The notes beneath the pieces are model-generated. The model saw only the letters and a list, made by a program, of their open reading frames with translations. It made no database searches and was not told the DNA's origin. A DNA stretch of 64,000 bases from JAGVSR01 sp963778225 (lineage in GTDB: Bacteria > Pseudomonadota > Alphaproteobacteria > Rhizobiales > Hyphomicrobiaceae). The position numbers and the translations under genes are program-made. The stretch covers positions 62,001 through 126,000 of the forward strand of contig CAVZTR010000010.1 in the NCBI GenBank assembly GCA_963778225.1, read 5' to 3'. Shown here piece after piece: positions 25,712 through 33,309 of this stretch (within the stretch, counting starts at the first letter, position 1; every line of letters starts with the position of its first letter).

Positions 25712-26301
25712 ATTTGATCCTTCTCGGCCCTCCTGGCGCAGGTAAAGGCACACAGGCCCAGCTTCTCGCCGATAAGCACGGCCTGGTGCAGCTCTCCACG
25801 GGCGATATGCTCCGCGCCGCCGTGAAAGCCGGCAGCGAGATCGGCAAAAAGGCCGAAGCCGTCATGAAGTCGGGCGGCCTCGTCTCCGACGAGATCGTCA
25901 TCGGCATCATCGCCGACCGCATCGAGCAGCCGGACTGCGCCAAAGGCTTCATCCTCGACGGCTTCCCGCGCACCCTGAAGCAGGCCGATGCGCTCGGCTC
26001 GCTCCTGACCTCGAAGGGCAAGGACCTCGATGCCGTCGTCGAGATCAAGGTCGATGACACGATCCTGGTCTCCCGCATCGAGAACCGCGCCCGCGAAACG
26101 CTGGCCGCCGGCGGAACCGTGCGCGCCGACGACAACGCCGAAGCGTTGAAGACCCGCCTCATGGCCTACTACCGCGAGACCTCTCCGCTGGTCGGCTATT
26201 ACTACGCATACCGGAAACTTCAGACGGTCGACGGCATGGCCCCGATCGCCGAAGTTTCCGCACAGATCGAAGCCGTTCTGAAAGGTGCGGCGAAGGCGTG
26301 A
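25708..26301 (+). CDS. adk: Adenylate kinase
   Basis: A 197-residue short-form adenylate kinase that interconverts ATP, ADP and AMP. The P-loop GPPGAGKGTQ (7-16), the AMP-binding region STGDMLRAAV and GFPRTLKQADAL are intact. It has the short lid with no zinc cysteines, as usual in Alphaproteobacteria. It starts with GTG overlapping the secY stop. It is the last gene of the spc part; 245 bases with a promoter separate it from rpsM. Confidence 0.98.
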   Translation: MNLILLGPPGAGKGTQAQLLADKHGLVQLSTGDMLRAAVKAGSEIGKKAEAVMKSGGLVSDEIVIGIIADRIEQPDCAKGFILDGFPRTLKQADALGSLLTSKGKDLDAVVEIKVDDTILVSRIENRARETLAAGGTVRADDNAEALKTRLMAYYRETSPLVGYYYAYRKLQTVDGMAPIAEVSAQIEAVLKGAAKA

Positions 26302-26364
26302 CGCGACGGGAACAACGGGGTTAACGCCCCGCCATTGCCCGGTGTGACACGTTCGTTTGGAAGG

Positions 26365-26393
26365 TTGACTGAGGAGTAGTGCCGAGCTACAAC
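26365..26393 (+). promoter_or_regulatory. Promoter for the rpsM-rpsK-rpoA-rplQ group
   Basis: TTGACT at 26365-26370 and TACAAC at 26388-26393 are exactly 17 bases apart, a good sigma70 match in the 245-base gap after adk. The leader to rpsM would be about 145 bases. The rest of the gap (GGGGTTAACGCCCC at about 26318) shows only a short inverted repeat. Confidence 0.6.
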
Positions 26394-26546
26394 ACCGCGC
26401 TTTCATGACGCAGGGTTGATGGGATTGGCCGGGCGAAGTTTACTCGCAAGGCTGGTTCTATTTCGTTTTAGCTGGCAGCAACAATGGCTTGGCGCTCGAT
26501 CTCGAGCAGCCCGGCTGACACGGACTAGAAAGCCCAGGAGAAGATC

Positions 26547-26918
26547 GTGGCTCGTATCGCAGGTGTGAACATCCCGACCCAGAAGCGCGTCGTCATCGCG
26601 CTTCAGTATATCCACGGGATTGGCCCCAACTTCGCAGAGAAGATCTGTGCAGGCGTCGGCATCCCCGCCGATCGCCGCGTCAGCCAGCTGACGGACGCCG
26701 AAGTGCTCCAGATCCGCGAAACGATCGACCGCGATTACATCGTCGAAGGCGACCTGCGCCGCGAAGTCTCGCAGAACATCAAGCGTCTCATGGACCTCGG
26801 TTGCTACCGCGGTCTGCGTCACCGTAAGGGCCTTCCGGTCCGCGGCCAGCGCACGCACACGAACGCGCGCACGCGCAAGGGCCCGGCCAAGCCGATCGCC
26901 GGCAAGAAGAAGGCCTAA
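26547..26918 (+). CDS. rpsM: 30S ribosomal protein S13
   Basis: A 123-residue S13 that contacts tRNAs and bridges the subunits at the head. The conserved start ARIAGVNIPTQKRVVIALQY and the C-terminal GLPVRGQRTHTNARTRKG are present. It starts with GTG after AGGAGAAGATC. rpsD (S4), which regulates the alpha operon in enterobacteria, is not in this cluster, so S4 control here is unlikely to follow that model. Confidence 0.97.
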   Translation: MARIAGVNIPTQKRVVIALQYIHGIGPNFAEKICAGVGIPADRRVSQLTDAEVLQIRETIDRDYIVEGDLRREVSQNIKRLMDLGCYRGLRHRKGLPVRGQRTHTNARTRKGPAKPIAGKKKA

Positions 26919-26939
26919 TCGAATTCGCGCCCGACGCGC

Positions 26940-26964
26940 CGGCCTCGCACCGAAGTGCAGGCCG
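26940..26964 (+). promoter_or_regulatory. Two-tier hairpin between rpsM and rpsK
   Basis: CGGCCT and AGGCCG form an outer 6-bp stem, with an inner GCAC-CGAA-GTGC stem-loop stacked on it and one unpaired C. The whole element is 25 bases with no T-run after it. Its compact shape in the 112-base gap before rpsK suggests an RNA regulatory or processing element; this is inferred from structure only. Confidence 0.45.
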
Positions 26965-27030
26965 ATGCTCGGTCGCAGTCACGAACAGAAACGAGCCGCC
27001 GCTTACGGGGGCGCAGGAGTTTGAGAGACG

Positions 27031-27432
27031 ATGGCTAAGGAACAGGCCCAGGGCCGCGCGAAGGTTCGCCGCCGCGAAAAGAAGAACATCACGTCGGGCG
27101 TCGCGCACGTCAACGCGTCGTTCAACAACACCATGATCACCATCACCGATGCGCAGGGCAACACGCTTGCCTGGTCGTCGTCGGGCACGATGGGCTTCAA
27201 GGGCTCGCGCAAGTCGACGCCGTTCGCTGCTCAGATGGCAGCGGAAGACGCCGGCAAGAAAGCTCAGGAGCACGGCGTGAAGGTGCTCGAAGTCGAAGTC
27301 TGCGGTCCGGGTTCGGGCCGTGAGAGCGCGCTGCGTGCGCTCCAGGCTGTCGGCTTCCAGATCACCTCGATCCGCGACGTCACGCCGATCCCGCACAACG
27401 GCTGTCGTCCGCGCAAGCGCCGCCGCGTTTAA
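27031..27432 (+). CDS. rpsK: 30S ribosomal protein S11
   Basis: A 133-residue S11 of the 30S platform. The core ITSGVAHVNASFNNTMITIT and the universal C-terminus TPIPHNGCRPRKRRRV are present. Length and position before rpoA are normal. It is followed by an intrinsic-terminator-like hairpin that may lower rpoA expression relative to the ribosomal genes. Confidence 0.98.
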   Translation: MAKEQAQGRAKVRRREKKNITSGVAHVNASFNNTMITITDAQGNTLAWSSSGTMGFKGSRKSTPFAAQMAAEDAGKKAQEHGVKVLEVEVCGPGSGRESALRALQAVGFQITSIRDVTPIPHNGCRPRKRRRV

Positions 27433-27445
27433 TTCAATTTCATGC

Positions 27446-27483
27446 CGGACGCTCGGGCCCCCTGCGGCCCCAGCGTCCGTTTT
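27446..27483 (+). terminator. Terminator or attenuator between rpsK and rpoA
   Basis: CGGACGCTC-GGGCC (27446-27459) pairs with GGCCC-CAGCGTCCG (up to 27479) with one small mismatch, followed by TTTT. It has the form of an intrinsic terminator, yet rpoA lies 118 bases downstream in the same direction. Partial read-through or a separate rpoA promoter must supply rpoA; none was clearly seen. Confidence 0.55.
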
Positions 27484-27596
27484 GCCGTTCCTGCCGCACG
27501 ATTGCCCCCAGATGCGGACGGACCGAACGACCCCTGGGTAAAGGAACGCGCGCCTTTGGGCGGGATGCGTGTTCGACACCTGAGAGAGGCCACCAC

Positions 27597-28625
27597 GTGA
27601 CAAGCGCTGTTCTACAGAAAAACTGGCAAGACCTGATCAAGCCGTCGAAGCTCGAGATCATTCCGGGCCGCGACCGCACCCGCCTTGCGACCGTGATCGC
27701 AGAGCCCCTCGAGCGCGGCTTCGGCATGACGCTCGGCAACGCGCTGCGCCGCGTACTGCTGTCGTCGCTCCAGGGCGCCGCCATCAAGACCGTGCAGATC
27801 GATGGCGTGCTGCATGAGTTCTCCTCGATTGCCGGCGTCCGCGAAGACGTTACCGACATCATCCTCAACATCAAGGAAATCGCGCTGCGCCTCCACTCGG
27901 ATGGCGTCAAGCGCATGGTGCTGAAGAAAGAGGGCGCAGGCCCGGTGAAGGCCGGAGACATCGAAGTCTCCTCCGACGTCGAAATCCTGAACCCCGAGCA
28001 CGTGATCTGCCACCTCGACCAGGGTGCGTCGGTCCGCATGGAGTTCACGACCGACATGGGCAAGGGCTACGTGCCCGCCGAGCGCAACCGCCCGGATGAT
28101 GCTCCCATCGGCCTGATCGCCGTCGACAGCATCTACACGCCGGTCAAGAAGGTCTCCTACAAGGTCGAGAACACCCGCGAGGGCCAGATTCTCGACTATG
28201 ACAAGCTGACCATGACCGTCGAGACAGACGGCTCGGTTCGCGCCGAAGATGCCGTGGCGCTCGCCGCCCGCATCCTCCAGGATCAGCTCGCCGTCTTCAT
28301 CAACTTCGAAGAGCCGAAGAAGCCGCAGGAAGAGCAGCGCCATCCGGAGCTGGCCTTCAATGCCGCCCTGCTCAAGAAGGTCGACGAACTCGAGCTTTCG
28401 GTCCGCTCTGCGAACTGCCTGAAGAACGACAACATCGTCTACATCGGCGACCTGATCCAGAAGACGGAAGCCGAGATGCTGCGCACGCCGAACTTCGGCC
28501 GCAAGTCGCTCAACGAGATCAAGGAAGTTCTGGCCTCGATGGGCCTGCACCTCGGCATGGAAGTGCCGAACTGGCCGCCGGACAACATCGAAGAACTCGC
28601 CAAGCGCTTCGAAGACCAATACTAA
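27597..28625 (+). CDS. rpoA: DNA-directed RNA polymerase subunit alpha
   Basis: A 342-residue alpha subunit. The N-terminal dimerisation domain (about 1-235) contains EPLERGFGMTLGNALRRVLL, and the C-terminal domain (about 255-330), which binds UP elements and activators, contains RSANCLKNDNIVYIGDLIQ and PNFGRKSLNEIKEVL. It starts with GTG after GAGAGAGG. It lies between rpsK and rplQ as usual, but the gap to rplQ is 174 bases and carries two copies of the hairpin repeat. Confidence 0.98.
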   Translation: MTSAVLQKNWQDLIKPSKLEIIPGRDRTRLATVIAEPLERGFGMTLGNALRRVLLSSLQGAAIKTVQIDGVLHEFSSIAGVREDVTDIILNIKEIALRLHSDGVKRMVLKKEGAGPVKAGDIEVSSDVEILNPEHVICHLDQGASVRMEFTTDMGKGYVPAERNRPDDAPIGLIAVDSIYTPVKKVSYKVENTREGQILDYDKLTMTVETDGSVRAEDAVALAARILQDQLAVFINFEEPKKPQEEQRHPELAFNAALLKKVDELELSVRSANCLKNDNIVYIGDLIQKTEAEMLRTPNFGRKSLNEIKEVLASMGLHLGMEVPNWPPDNIEELAKRFEDQY

Positions 28626-28633
28626 GACGTTCC

Positions 28634-28674
28634 GCGCATGGCGGCCGGCTCCGCGGAGCGGAGTCGCCATGCGC
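28634..28674. repeat. Structured palindromic repeat, copy 1
   Basis: GCGCATGGCG and CGCCATGCGC form the outer stem, and CTCCGC with GCGGAG forms the inner stem. On the left arm a conserved GCCGG sits between the stems, opposite a single T on the right, giving a fixed asymmetric bulge. It lies between rpoA and rplQ and belongs to a family of six copies in this window. Confidence 0.8.
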
Positions 28675-28685
28675 AACAAACTTCA

Positions 28686-28725
28686 CGCATGGCGGCCGGC
28701 TCCCCGACAGGGGAGTCGCCATGCG
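28686..28725. repeat. Structured palindromic repeat, copy 2
   Basis: It has the same outer stem as copy 1 (CGCATGGCG / CGCCATGCG) and the same GCCGG bulge, but its inner stem is CTCCCC / GGGGAG instead of CTCCGC / GCGGAG, a compensated change. It lies 11 bases after copy 1, in tandem, upstream of rplQ. Confidence 0.8.
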
Positions 28726-28799
28726 CAAAGCAAAGACTAACGAGGCGAGGCCGTAGAACCTCCCCGTAACAACCGGTAGAGAAAAAGAGAGATACAACC

Positions 28800-29231
28800 A
28801 TGCGTCACGGAAGTTTAGGCCGGCGGTTCAACCGCGATAGCGCCCATCGCCAAGCCATGTTCTCCAACATGGCCGCAGCCCTCATCAAGCACGAGCAGAT
28901 CGTCACGACGTTGCCCAAGGCGAAAGACCTGAAGCGCGTCATCGACAAGTACATCACGCTGGCCAAGCGCGGTGATTTGAACTCGCGCCGTCTCGCCGCC
29001 GCGCGTCTGCGCGACGAGGACATGGTCAAGAAGCTGTTCGACGTTCTGGCCCCGCGTTACAAGAACCGCAATGGCGGCTACTCGCGCGTTCTGAAGGCCG
29101 GCTTCCGCTACGGCGACAGCGCTCCGCGCGCGGTCATCGAACTCGTCGACCGTGACGAGAGCGTCAAGGGCTCGGAAGACAAGGCCCGCCACGAAGCCGA
29201 AGTCGCCGCCCGCGACGAAGCCGGCGCATAA
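28800..29231 (+). CDS. rplQ: 50S ribosomal protein L17
   Basis: A 143-residue L17 that sits at the tunnel exit region of the large subunit. The family features MRHGSLGRRFNRDSAHRQAM, LIKHEQIVTTLPKAKDLKRV and YSRVLKAGFRYGDSAPRA are present. The C-terminal 20 residues are charged and variable. It is the last ribosomal gene of the cluster, flanked on both sides by copies of the hairpin repeat and closed by an intrinsic terminator. Confidence 0.98.
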   Translation: MRHGSLGRRFNRDSAHRQAMFSNMAAALIKHEQIVTTLPKAKDLKRVIDKYITLAKRGDLNSRRLAAARLRDEDMVKKLFDVLAPRYKNRNGGYSRVLKAGFRYGDSAPRAVIELVDRDESVKGSEDKARHEAEVAARDEAGA

Positions 29232-29242
29232 CTCCATTTCCC

Positions 29243-29283
29243 GCGCCCGGCGGCCGGCTCCGCGTATCGGAGTCGCCGGGCGC
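29243..29283. repeat. Structured palindromic repeat, copy 3
   Basis: The outer stem is GCGCCCGGCG / CGCCGGGCGC, changed from copy 1 on both arms so that pairing is kept. The inner stem is CTCCG / CGGAG with the conserved GCCGG bulge on the left and T on the right. It starts 12 bases after the rplQ stop. Confidence 0.8.
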
Positions 29284-29297
29284 AATCAAAAACTCTC

Positions 29298-29332
29298 CGC
29301 CCGCCGTTCGAACACGGCGGGCGTTTTGTTTT
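29298..29332 (+). terminator. Intrinsic terminator after rplQ
   Basis: CGCCCGCCG (29298-29306) pairs with CGGCGGGCG (29315-29323), followed by TTTTGTTTT. It closes the ribosomal protein supercluster before degP. Confidence 0.85.
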
Positions 29333-29345
29333 GGATGACTGTTCC

Positions 29346-29387
29346 GCGCGTTCCGGCCGGCTCCCCGTCAAGGGAGTCGGAACGCGC
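29346..29387. repeat. Structured palindromic repeat, copy 4
   Basis: The outer stem is GCGCGTTCCG / CGGAACGCGC, different in sequence from all other copies but fully paired; the inner stem is CTCCC / GGGAG. The GCCGG bulge opposite T is unchanged. It lies just after the rplQ terminator. This copy gives the strongest evidence that structure, not sequence, is conserved. Confidence 0.8.
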
Positions 29388-29409
29388 CACGAACGTGAAA
29401 ACTCTCTAA

Positions 29410-29439
29410 CTTCCTCTTGTCCGGCACATCCCCTATATC
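29410..29439 (+). promoter_or_regulatory. Possible degP promoter (heat-shock-like)
   Basis: CCTATAT at 29432-29438 with CTTC 18 bases upstream (29410-29413) resembles the alphaproteobacterial RpoH pattern CTTG-N17/18-CYTATNT with one mismatch in the -35 box. TATATC alone could be a sigma70 -10. A heat-shock promoter would suit a DegP protease, but the match is imperfect. Confidence 0.3.
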
Positions 29440-29502
29440 GACCGTGACATCATCTGGTTCGCCGGAACAGACCTCCGTCCCAGCAACCGTCGAGGATCAC
29501 GC

Positions 29503-30936
29503 ATGCGAAACCGCGCCGCCGTCTGGGCCCTGAGCGCTGTGGGCCTTCTGCTCGCGTTCGTCGCCTTTGAAGTCGCGACCACCTCTCGGTCGGCCGCGCA
29601 GCAGAAGCAGGTGCCCCCGTCGCGCGAGATGGTGCAGTATTCTTTCGCGCCCATCGCCCGCAAAGCCTCGCCCGCCGTCGTCAACGTTTACGTTCGCCGC
29701 CGCGTGCAGGCGTTCTCCTCGCCGTTCGCCAACGATCCCTTCTTCCGCCAGTTCTTCGGCGAACGCTTCGGCCGGCCCTCCGAGCGCGTCCAGTCTTCGC
29801 TGGGCTCCGGCGTCATCGTCTCGCCCGACGGCACGATCGTCACCAACACGCACGTCATCAAAGGGCGCGGGGAAACGGAGATCCGCGTGGCGCTCGCCGA
29901 CAAGCGCGAATTCGATGCCCGCGTCGTCGTGCAGGACGACAAGACCGACATCGCCATCCTCAAGATCGAAGGCGGCGACAGCCGCTTCCCCACCATCGGC
30001 TTCGAAGACAGCGACACGCTCGAAGTCGGCGATCTCGTCCTCGCCATCGGCAATCCGTTCGGGGTCGGCCAGACCGTCACGTCCGGCATCGTCTCCGCGC
30101 TCGCCCGCACCGAGATCGGCAAATCCGACAGCCAGGTCTTCATCCAAACCGATGCCGCCATCAACCCCGGCAACTCCGGTGGCGCGCTCGTCGATATGTC
30201 CGGACGCCTGATCGGCATCAACACGATGATCTTCAGCCAGACCGGCGGCTCGCAGGGCATCGGCTTCGCGATCCCCTCCAACCTCGTGCGCCTCTACGTC
30301 GAGAGTACCGCCGCCGGCCGCAAGGTCGAGCGTCCCTGGCTCGGCGTCCTCCTCGAACCCGTCACGCGCGAGATCGCCGAAGCTCTGGGTCTCGATCGCA
30401 TCTCCGGCGCCGTCGTCTCGCGCGTCTCCAACCGCGGACCGGGTGCGGCGGCAGGCCTGCAGGCCGGCGACGTGATCACCCGCATCGACGGCTTCGAAGT
30501 CACCGATCCCCGCGCCGTGTACTACCGTCTCACAACCCGCGGCGTCGGCAACACCGCCCGCATCGATTTGCTCCGCAATCGCCGCCCGGTCACGATCGAT
30601 CTGGCGCTCGCAGCACCACCCCAGCCCGGCAAGGACGATGTCCGCAACCTCGTGGGCACGCATCCGTTCGATGGCGCCCGCGTCTCCAACATTCTTCCCG
30701 GCCTCGCCGACGAACTCGGCATCGACGAAGGCGACGGCGTCGCCATCGTGTCCCTGCGTCCCGGCTCGGTCGCGCAGCGTCTCGGCTTCCAGCCGGGCGA
30801 CGTGATCACCGAACTGCAGCAACAGCGCGTCGACGACATCGCCGACCTCGAACAGCAGCTCAACACACGCCAGCGCACCTGGATCGTCGGCATCCGGCGC
30901 GACGGCAAAGCCATGCTCCTGCAGGTGCCAGGTTGA
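29503..30936 (+). CDS. degP: Do-family (DegP/HtrA) periplasmic serine endoprotease
   Basis: A 477-residue trypsin-like protease/chaperone of the periplasm. Residues 6-26 form a hydrophobic signal or anchor segment. The protease domain holds the triad His117 (TNTHVIKG), Asp149 (DKTDIAILKI) and Ser225 (NPGNSGGALV). Two PDZ domains follow (about 275-365 and 385-475). It degrades or refolds damaged envelope proteins. It follows the rplQ terminator and precedes rarA by 54 bases; the degP-rarA-crcB order is familiar from other Hyphomicrobiales. Whether it is DegP or DegQ by function cannot be told from sequence. Confidence 0.95.
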   Translation: MRNRAAVWALSAVGLLLAFVAFEVATTSRSAAQQKQVPPSREMVQYSFAPIARKASPAVVNVYVRRRVQAFSSPFANDPFFRQFFGERFGRPSERVQSSLGSGVIVSPDGTIVTNTHVIKGRGETEIRVALADKREFDARVVVQDDKTDIAILKIEGGDSRFPTIGFEDSDTLEVGDLVLAIGNPFGVGQTVTSGIVSALARTEIGKSDSQVFIQTDAAINPGNSGGALVDMSGRLIGINTMIFSQTGGSQGIGFAIPSNLVRLYVESTAAGRKVERPWLGVLLEPVTREIAEALGLDRISGAVVSRVSNRGPGAAAGLQAGDVITRIDGFEVTDPRAVYYRLTTRGVGNTARIDLLRNRRPVTIDLALAAPPQPGKDDVRNLVGTHPFDGARVSNILPGLADELGIDEGDGVAIVSLRPGSVAQRLGFQPGDVITELQQQRVDDIADLEQQLNTRQRTWIVGIRRDGKAMLLQVPG

Positions 30937-30990
30937 TCAGACGCTGATCCACCGGTTTCGCCGCACGATCCTCCGGCCTATAACACCCTG

Positions 30991-32301
30991 ATGACCAATC
31001 TCTTCGAAGCCGCCGGTCTTGAGAAGGGTGCCCCGCGCCCGCTGGCCGACCGGCTGCGCCCGCGCACGCTCGCCGAAGTCACCGGGCAGGACCATCTCGT
31101 CGGTCCCGACGGCAAACTCACGCGACTGCTCAAAGGCGGGCGACTGCCGAGCCTCATCCTCTGGGGCCCGCCGGGCTGCGGCAAGACCACGATTGCGCGC
31201 CTGCTCGCGGGCGAAACCAACCTCGTATTCGAACAACTGTCCGCGATCTTCTCCGGCGTCCAAGACCTGCGCAAAGCCTTCGACAAAGCGCGCATGCAGC
31301 GCGAGCAGGGCCGCGGCACGCTGCTGTTCATCGACGAGATCCATCGCTTCAACCGCTCGCAGCAGGATAGCTTCCTGCCGCACGTCGAAGACGGCACCAT
31401 CACGCTCGTCGGCGCCACCACCGAGAACCCGTCCTTCGAACTCAACGCCGCTTTGCTCTCGCGCGCCATCGTCCTCACGCTGAACCGCCTCGATGATGCC
31501 GCCCTCGAAGGCCTTCTCCAGCGCGCCGAAGCCGAGACGGGCCGCACGCTCCCCCTCGACGCCGATGCCCGCGACGCCCTCGTGCAAATGGCCGACGGCG
31601 ACGGCCGCGCCATTCTGAACCTCGCCGAGGATGTGTTTGCCACCGTGTCCGAAGGCGCCACGCCCATCGGCCGCGAGGAACTCGTCCGCCTCGTCCAGCG
31701 CCGCGCGCCCATCTACGACAAGGGCCGCGAAGGTCACTACAACCTGATCTCGGCGCTGCATAAGTCCGTGCGCGGCTCCGATCCCGACGCCGCGCTCTAC
31801 TGGTTCGCGCGCATGCTCGAAGGCGGCGAAGACCGTCTCTTCCTCGCCCGCCGCCTCGTCCGCATGGCGATCGAGGATATCGGGCTGGCCGATCCGCAAG
31901 CCCTCGTCATCGCCAACGCCGCCAAGGACGCCTACGATTTCCTCGGCTCGCCCGAAGGCGAACTGGCCCTCAGCGAAGCGGTCATCTATCTCGCCACCGC
32001 CCCCAAATCGAACGCCAACTACGTCGCCTACAAAGCCGCCATGCGCGCCGCCCGCGACCAGGGCTCCCTCGCCCCGCCCAAAATCATCCTCAACGCGCCG
32101 ACCAAGTTCATGGAGGAGGAGGGCTACGGCGAAGGCTATCAATATGACCACGACGCACCCGACGGATTCTCCGGCCAGAACTACTTCCCCGACGAAATGA
32201 AGCGCCGCCCGCAGTATTACGATCCGCCCGAACGCGGCTTCGAACGCGAAATCAAGAAGCGCCTGGACTACTGGGCCGCCCTGCGCAAAAAGCGCGGCTG
32301 A
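30991..32301 (+). CDS. rarA: Replication-associated recombination protein A (RarA/MgsA)
   Basis: A 436-residue AAA+ ATPase that acts at stalled replication forks and interacts with SSB. Walker A is GPPGCGKTTIARLL (about 54-67) and Walker B is LLFIDEIHRFN (about 111-121); sensor segments TENPSFELNAALLSR and the C-terminal tetramerisation region (YDKGREGHYNLISALHKSVR and on) match the family. Length is normal. It lies between degP and the Tae4-like gene. Confidence 0.96.
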   Translation: MTNLFEAAGLEKGAPRPLADRLRPRTLAEVTGQDHLVGPDGKLTRLLKGGRLPSLILWGPPGCGKTTIARLLAGETNLVFEQLSAIFSGVQDLRKAFDKARMQREQGRGTLLFIDEIHRFNRSQQDSFLPHVEDGTITLVGATTENPSFELNAALLSRAIVLTLNRLDDAALEGLLQRAEAETGRTLPLDADARDALVQMADGDGRAILNLAEDVFATVSEGATPIGREELVRLVQRRAPIYDKGREGHYNLISALHKSVRGSDPDAALYWFARMLEGGEDRLFLARRLVRMAIEDIGLADPQALVIANAAKDAYDFLGSPEGELALSEAVIYLATAPKSNANYVAYKAAMRAARDQGSLAPPKIILNAPTKFMEEEGYGEGYQYDHDAPDGFSGQNYFPDEMKRRPQYYDPPERGFEREIKKRLDYWAALRKKRG

Positions 32302-32330
32302 CGCTGCGATCCGATCGCCAATGACCGCGG

Positions 32331-32359
32331 CTGGCGCCGACCGCCCGCGATGCTATAGT
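32331..32359 (+). promoter_or_regulatory. Extended -10 promoter for the Tae4-like gene
   Basis: TGCTATAGT (32351-32359) is an extended -10 element, with CTGGCG (32331-32336) as a weak -35 at 17 bases. It lies in the 116-base gap after rarA, so the amidase gene probably has its own promoter and is not only transcribed with rarA. Confidence 0.5.
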
Positions 32360-32417
32360 CCCGGCCTGACGCGGGGGCGTGTGAGAACAGCCGAAATCCT
32401 GGGGGGAGTACGTCGGC

Positions 32418-32963
32418 ATGATCGAATTCAAGGACCTCTGGTACGGCCATCCCATCAACGAAAGCGTACAGTCACCCTGCCTCGCGCCCCAGGATCTGAC
32501 CAACCTTGAAGGCCGTCAGGTCAAAAAGGCCTTCCCCGTCTTCTCCAATCAGTGCGCGATCCGCATGGGCGTGGCCCTTCGCCGCGCAGGCGTCCAGCCG
32601 GCCCAGATCAGCGGCTGCTCACATTGCTCCGTGCATCCGCGCGAGGAGATGCACTTCATCAATGCCAGCCAGCTCGCCAACGCCATCGCCCGCGCCAACA
32701 TCGCCGGTGTCGGTCGGATCGAGAAATTCACCGGCGCCGACGCCGCCCAGTTCTATCCGAAGATTTTCGGCCGCACGGGCATCATCTACATTCAGGACTA
32801 TTGGCACCGCTCCTCCGATCAGGGCCGCGCAACCGGCGACCACATCGATGTGTGGAACGGCTACCGCTCCAGCGCCAAGTGGCTGATGGAGTGGTTCTCC
32901 TGGATCGGCTATTACTCGAACTACGCTGGCGCCGGCGAAATCTGGTTCTGGGAAGTGCAGTAG
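32418..32963 (+). CDS. Tae4-like type VI secretion amidase effector
   Basis: A 181-residue protein matching the Tae4 family of NlpC/P60-like peptidoglycan amidases. The catalytic Cys46 lies in FSNQCAIRMGVAL and the catalytic His142 in TGDHIDVWNGYR, the two family signatures in the right order and spacing. There is no signal peptide, as expected for an effector delivered by a secretion machine. The ribosome-binding site GGGGGGAG lies about 10 bases upstream. No type VI structural gene (hcp, vgrG) is near. It separates rarA from crcB. The neighbouring membrane protein could be its immunity factor. A cell-wall enzyme with a housekeeping role is the alternative. Confidence 0.8.
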   Translation: MIEFKDLWYGHPINESVQSPCLAPQDLTNLEGRQVKKAFPVFSNQCAIRMGVALRRAGVQPAQISGCSHCSVHPREEMHFINASQLANAIARANIAGVGRIEKFTGADAAQFYPKIFGRTGIIYIQDYWHRSSDQGRATGDHIDVWNGYRSSAKWLMEWFSWIGYYSNYAGAGEIWFWEVQ

Positions 32964-33009
32964 GACGATCCCCGCGCATGTCGCTCAACATCACACACCG
33001 GAGGTCCGC

Positions 33010-33246
33010 ATGCGCTATCTCGTAGCGATGATTTTCGCCGCGACCTTCGCGGCCGTCACGACTGTCTTCCTGGCGACGCCCGTGGCCTCCTGGATCGTGG
33101 ACAAGCTGAAGTTCGACAGTCCCGATCAAGTCGCCGACCTGCACTCCGCGATCTTCCTCGGCGTCAATCTCCTCGCCATGCTGATCGGCTGGACCATTGG
33201 ATGGGCGCTGGGCCGCGGCTTCTCCACTAATCCTGATGACGATTGA
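33010..33246 (+). CDS. Small two-helix membrane protein, candidate immunity partner
   Basis: A 78-residue protein I do not recognise. It has two hydrophobic helices (about 3-28 and 47-68) joined by a charged loop (VDKLKFDSPDQVADLHSA); positive residues at Arg2 and Arg69 suggest both ends are cytoplasmic and the loop is periplasmic. It starts 46 bases after the Tae4-like gene with CGGAGG as ribosome-binding site, so the two are probably co-transcribed. Known Tai4 immunity proteins are soluble periplasmic proteins, so an immunity role would be a different design. An unrelated small membrane protein is equally possible. Confidence 0.75.
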   Translation: MRYLVAMIFAATFAAVTTVFLATPVASWIVDKLKFDSPDQVADLHSAIFLGVNLLAMLIGWTIGWALGRGFSTNPDDD

Positions 33247-33250
33247 GCCT

Positions 33251-33280
33251 TTGCGTTAACGGCCGCCGGCGGGCTATAGG
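33251..33280 (+). promoter_or_regulatory. crcB promoter
   Basis: TTGCGT (33251-33256) and TATAGG (33275-33280) are 18 bases apart (17 if CTATAG is used). The predicted transcript starts near 33287, leaving only about 23 bases of leader. That excludes a fluoride riboswitch and also argues against the upstream GTG at 33280 as the crcB start. Confidence 0.5.
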
Positions 33281-33309
33281 TGCCCAAATTGCCGGTTTCC
33301 GGGGGCGCG

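Noticed and set aside
33247..33309. Fluoride riboswitch before crcB
   Set aside because: The predicted leader is only about 23 bases, too short for the riboswitch fold, and no conserved core was seen.
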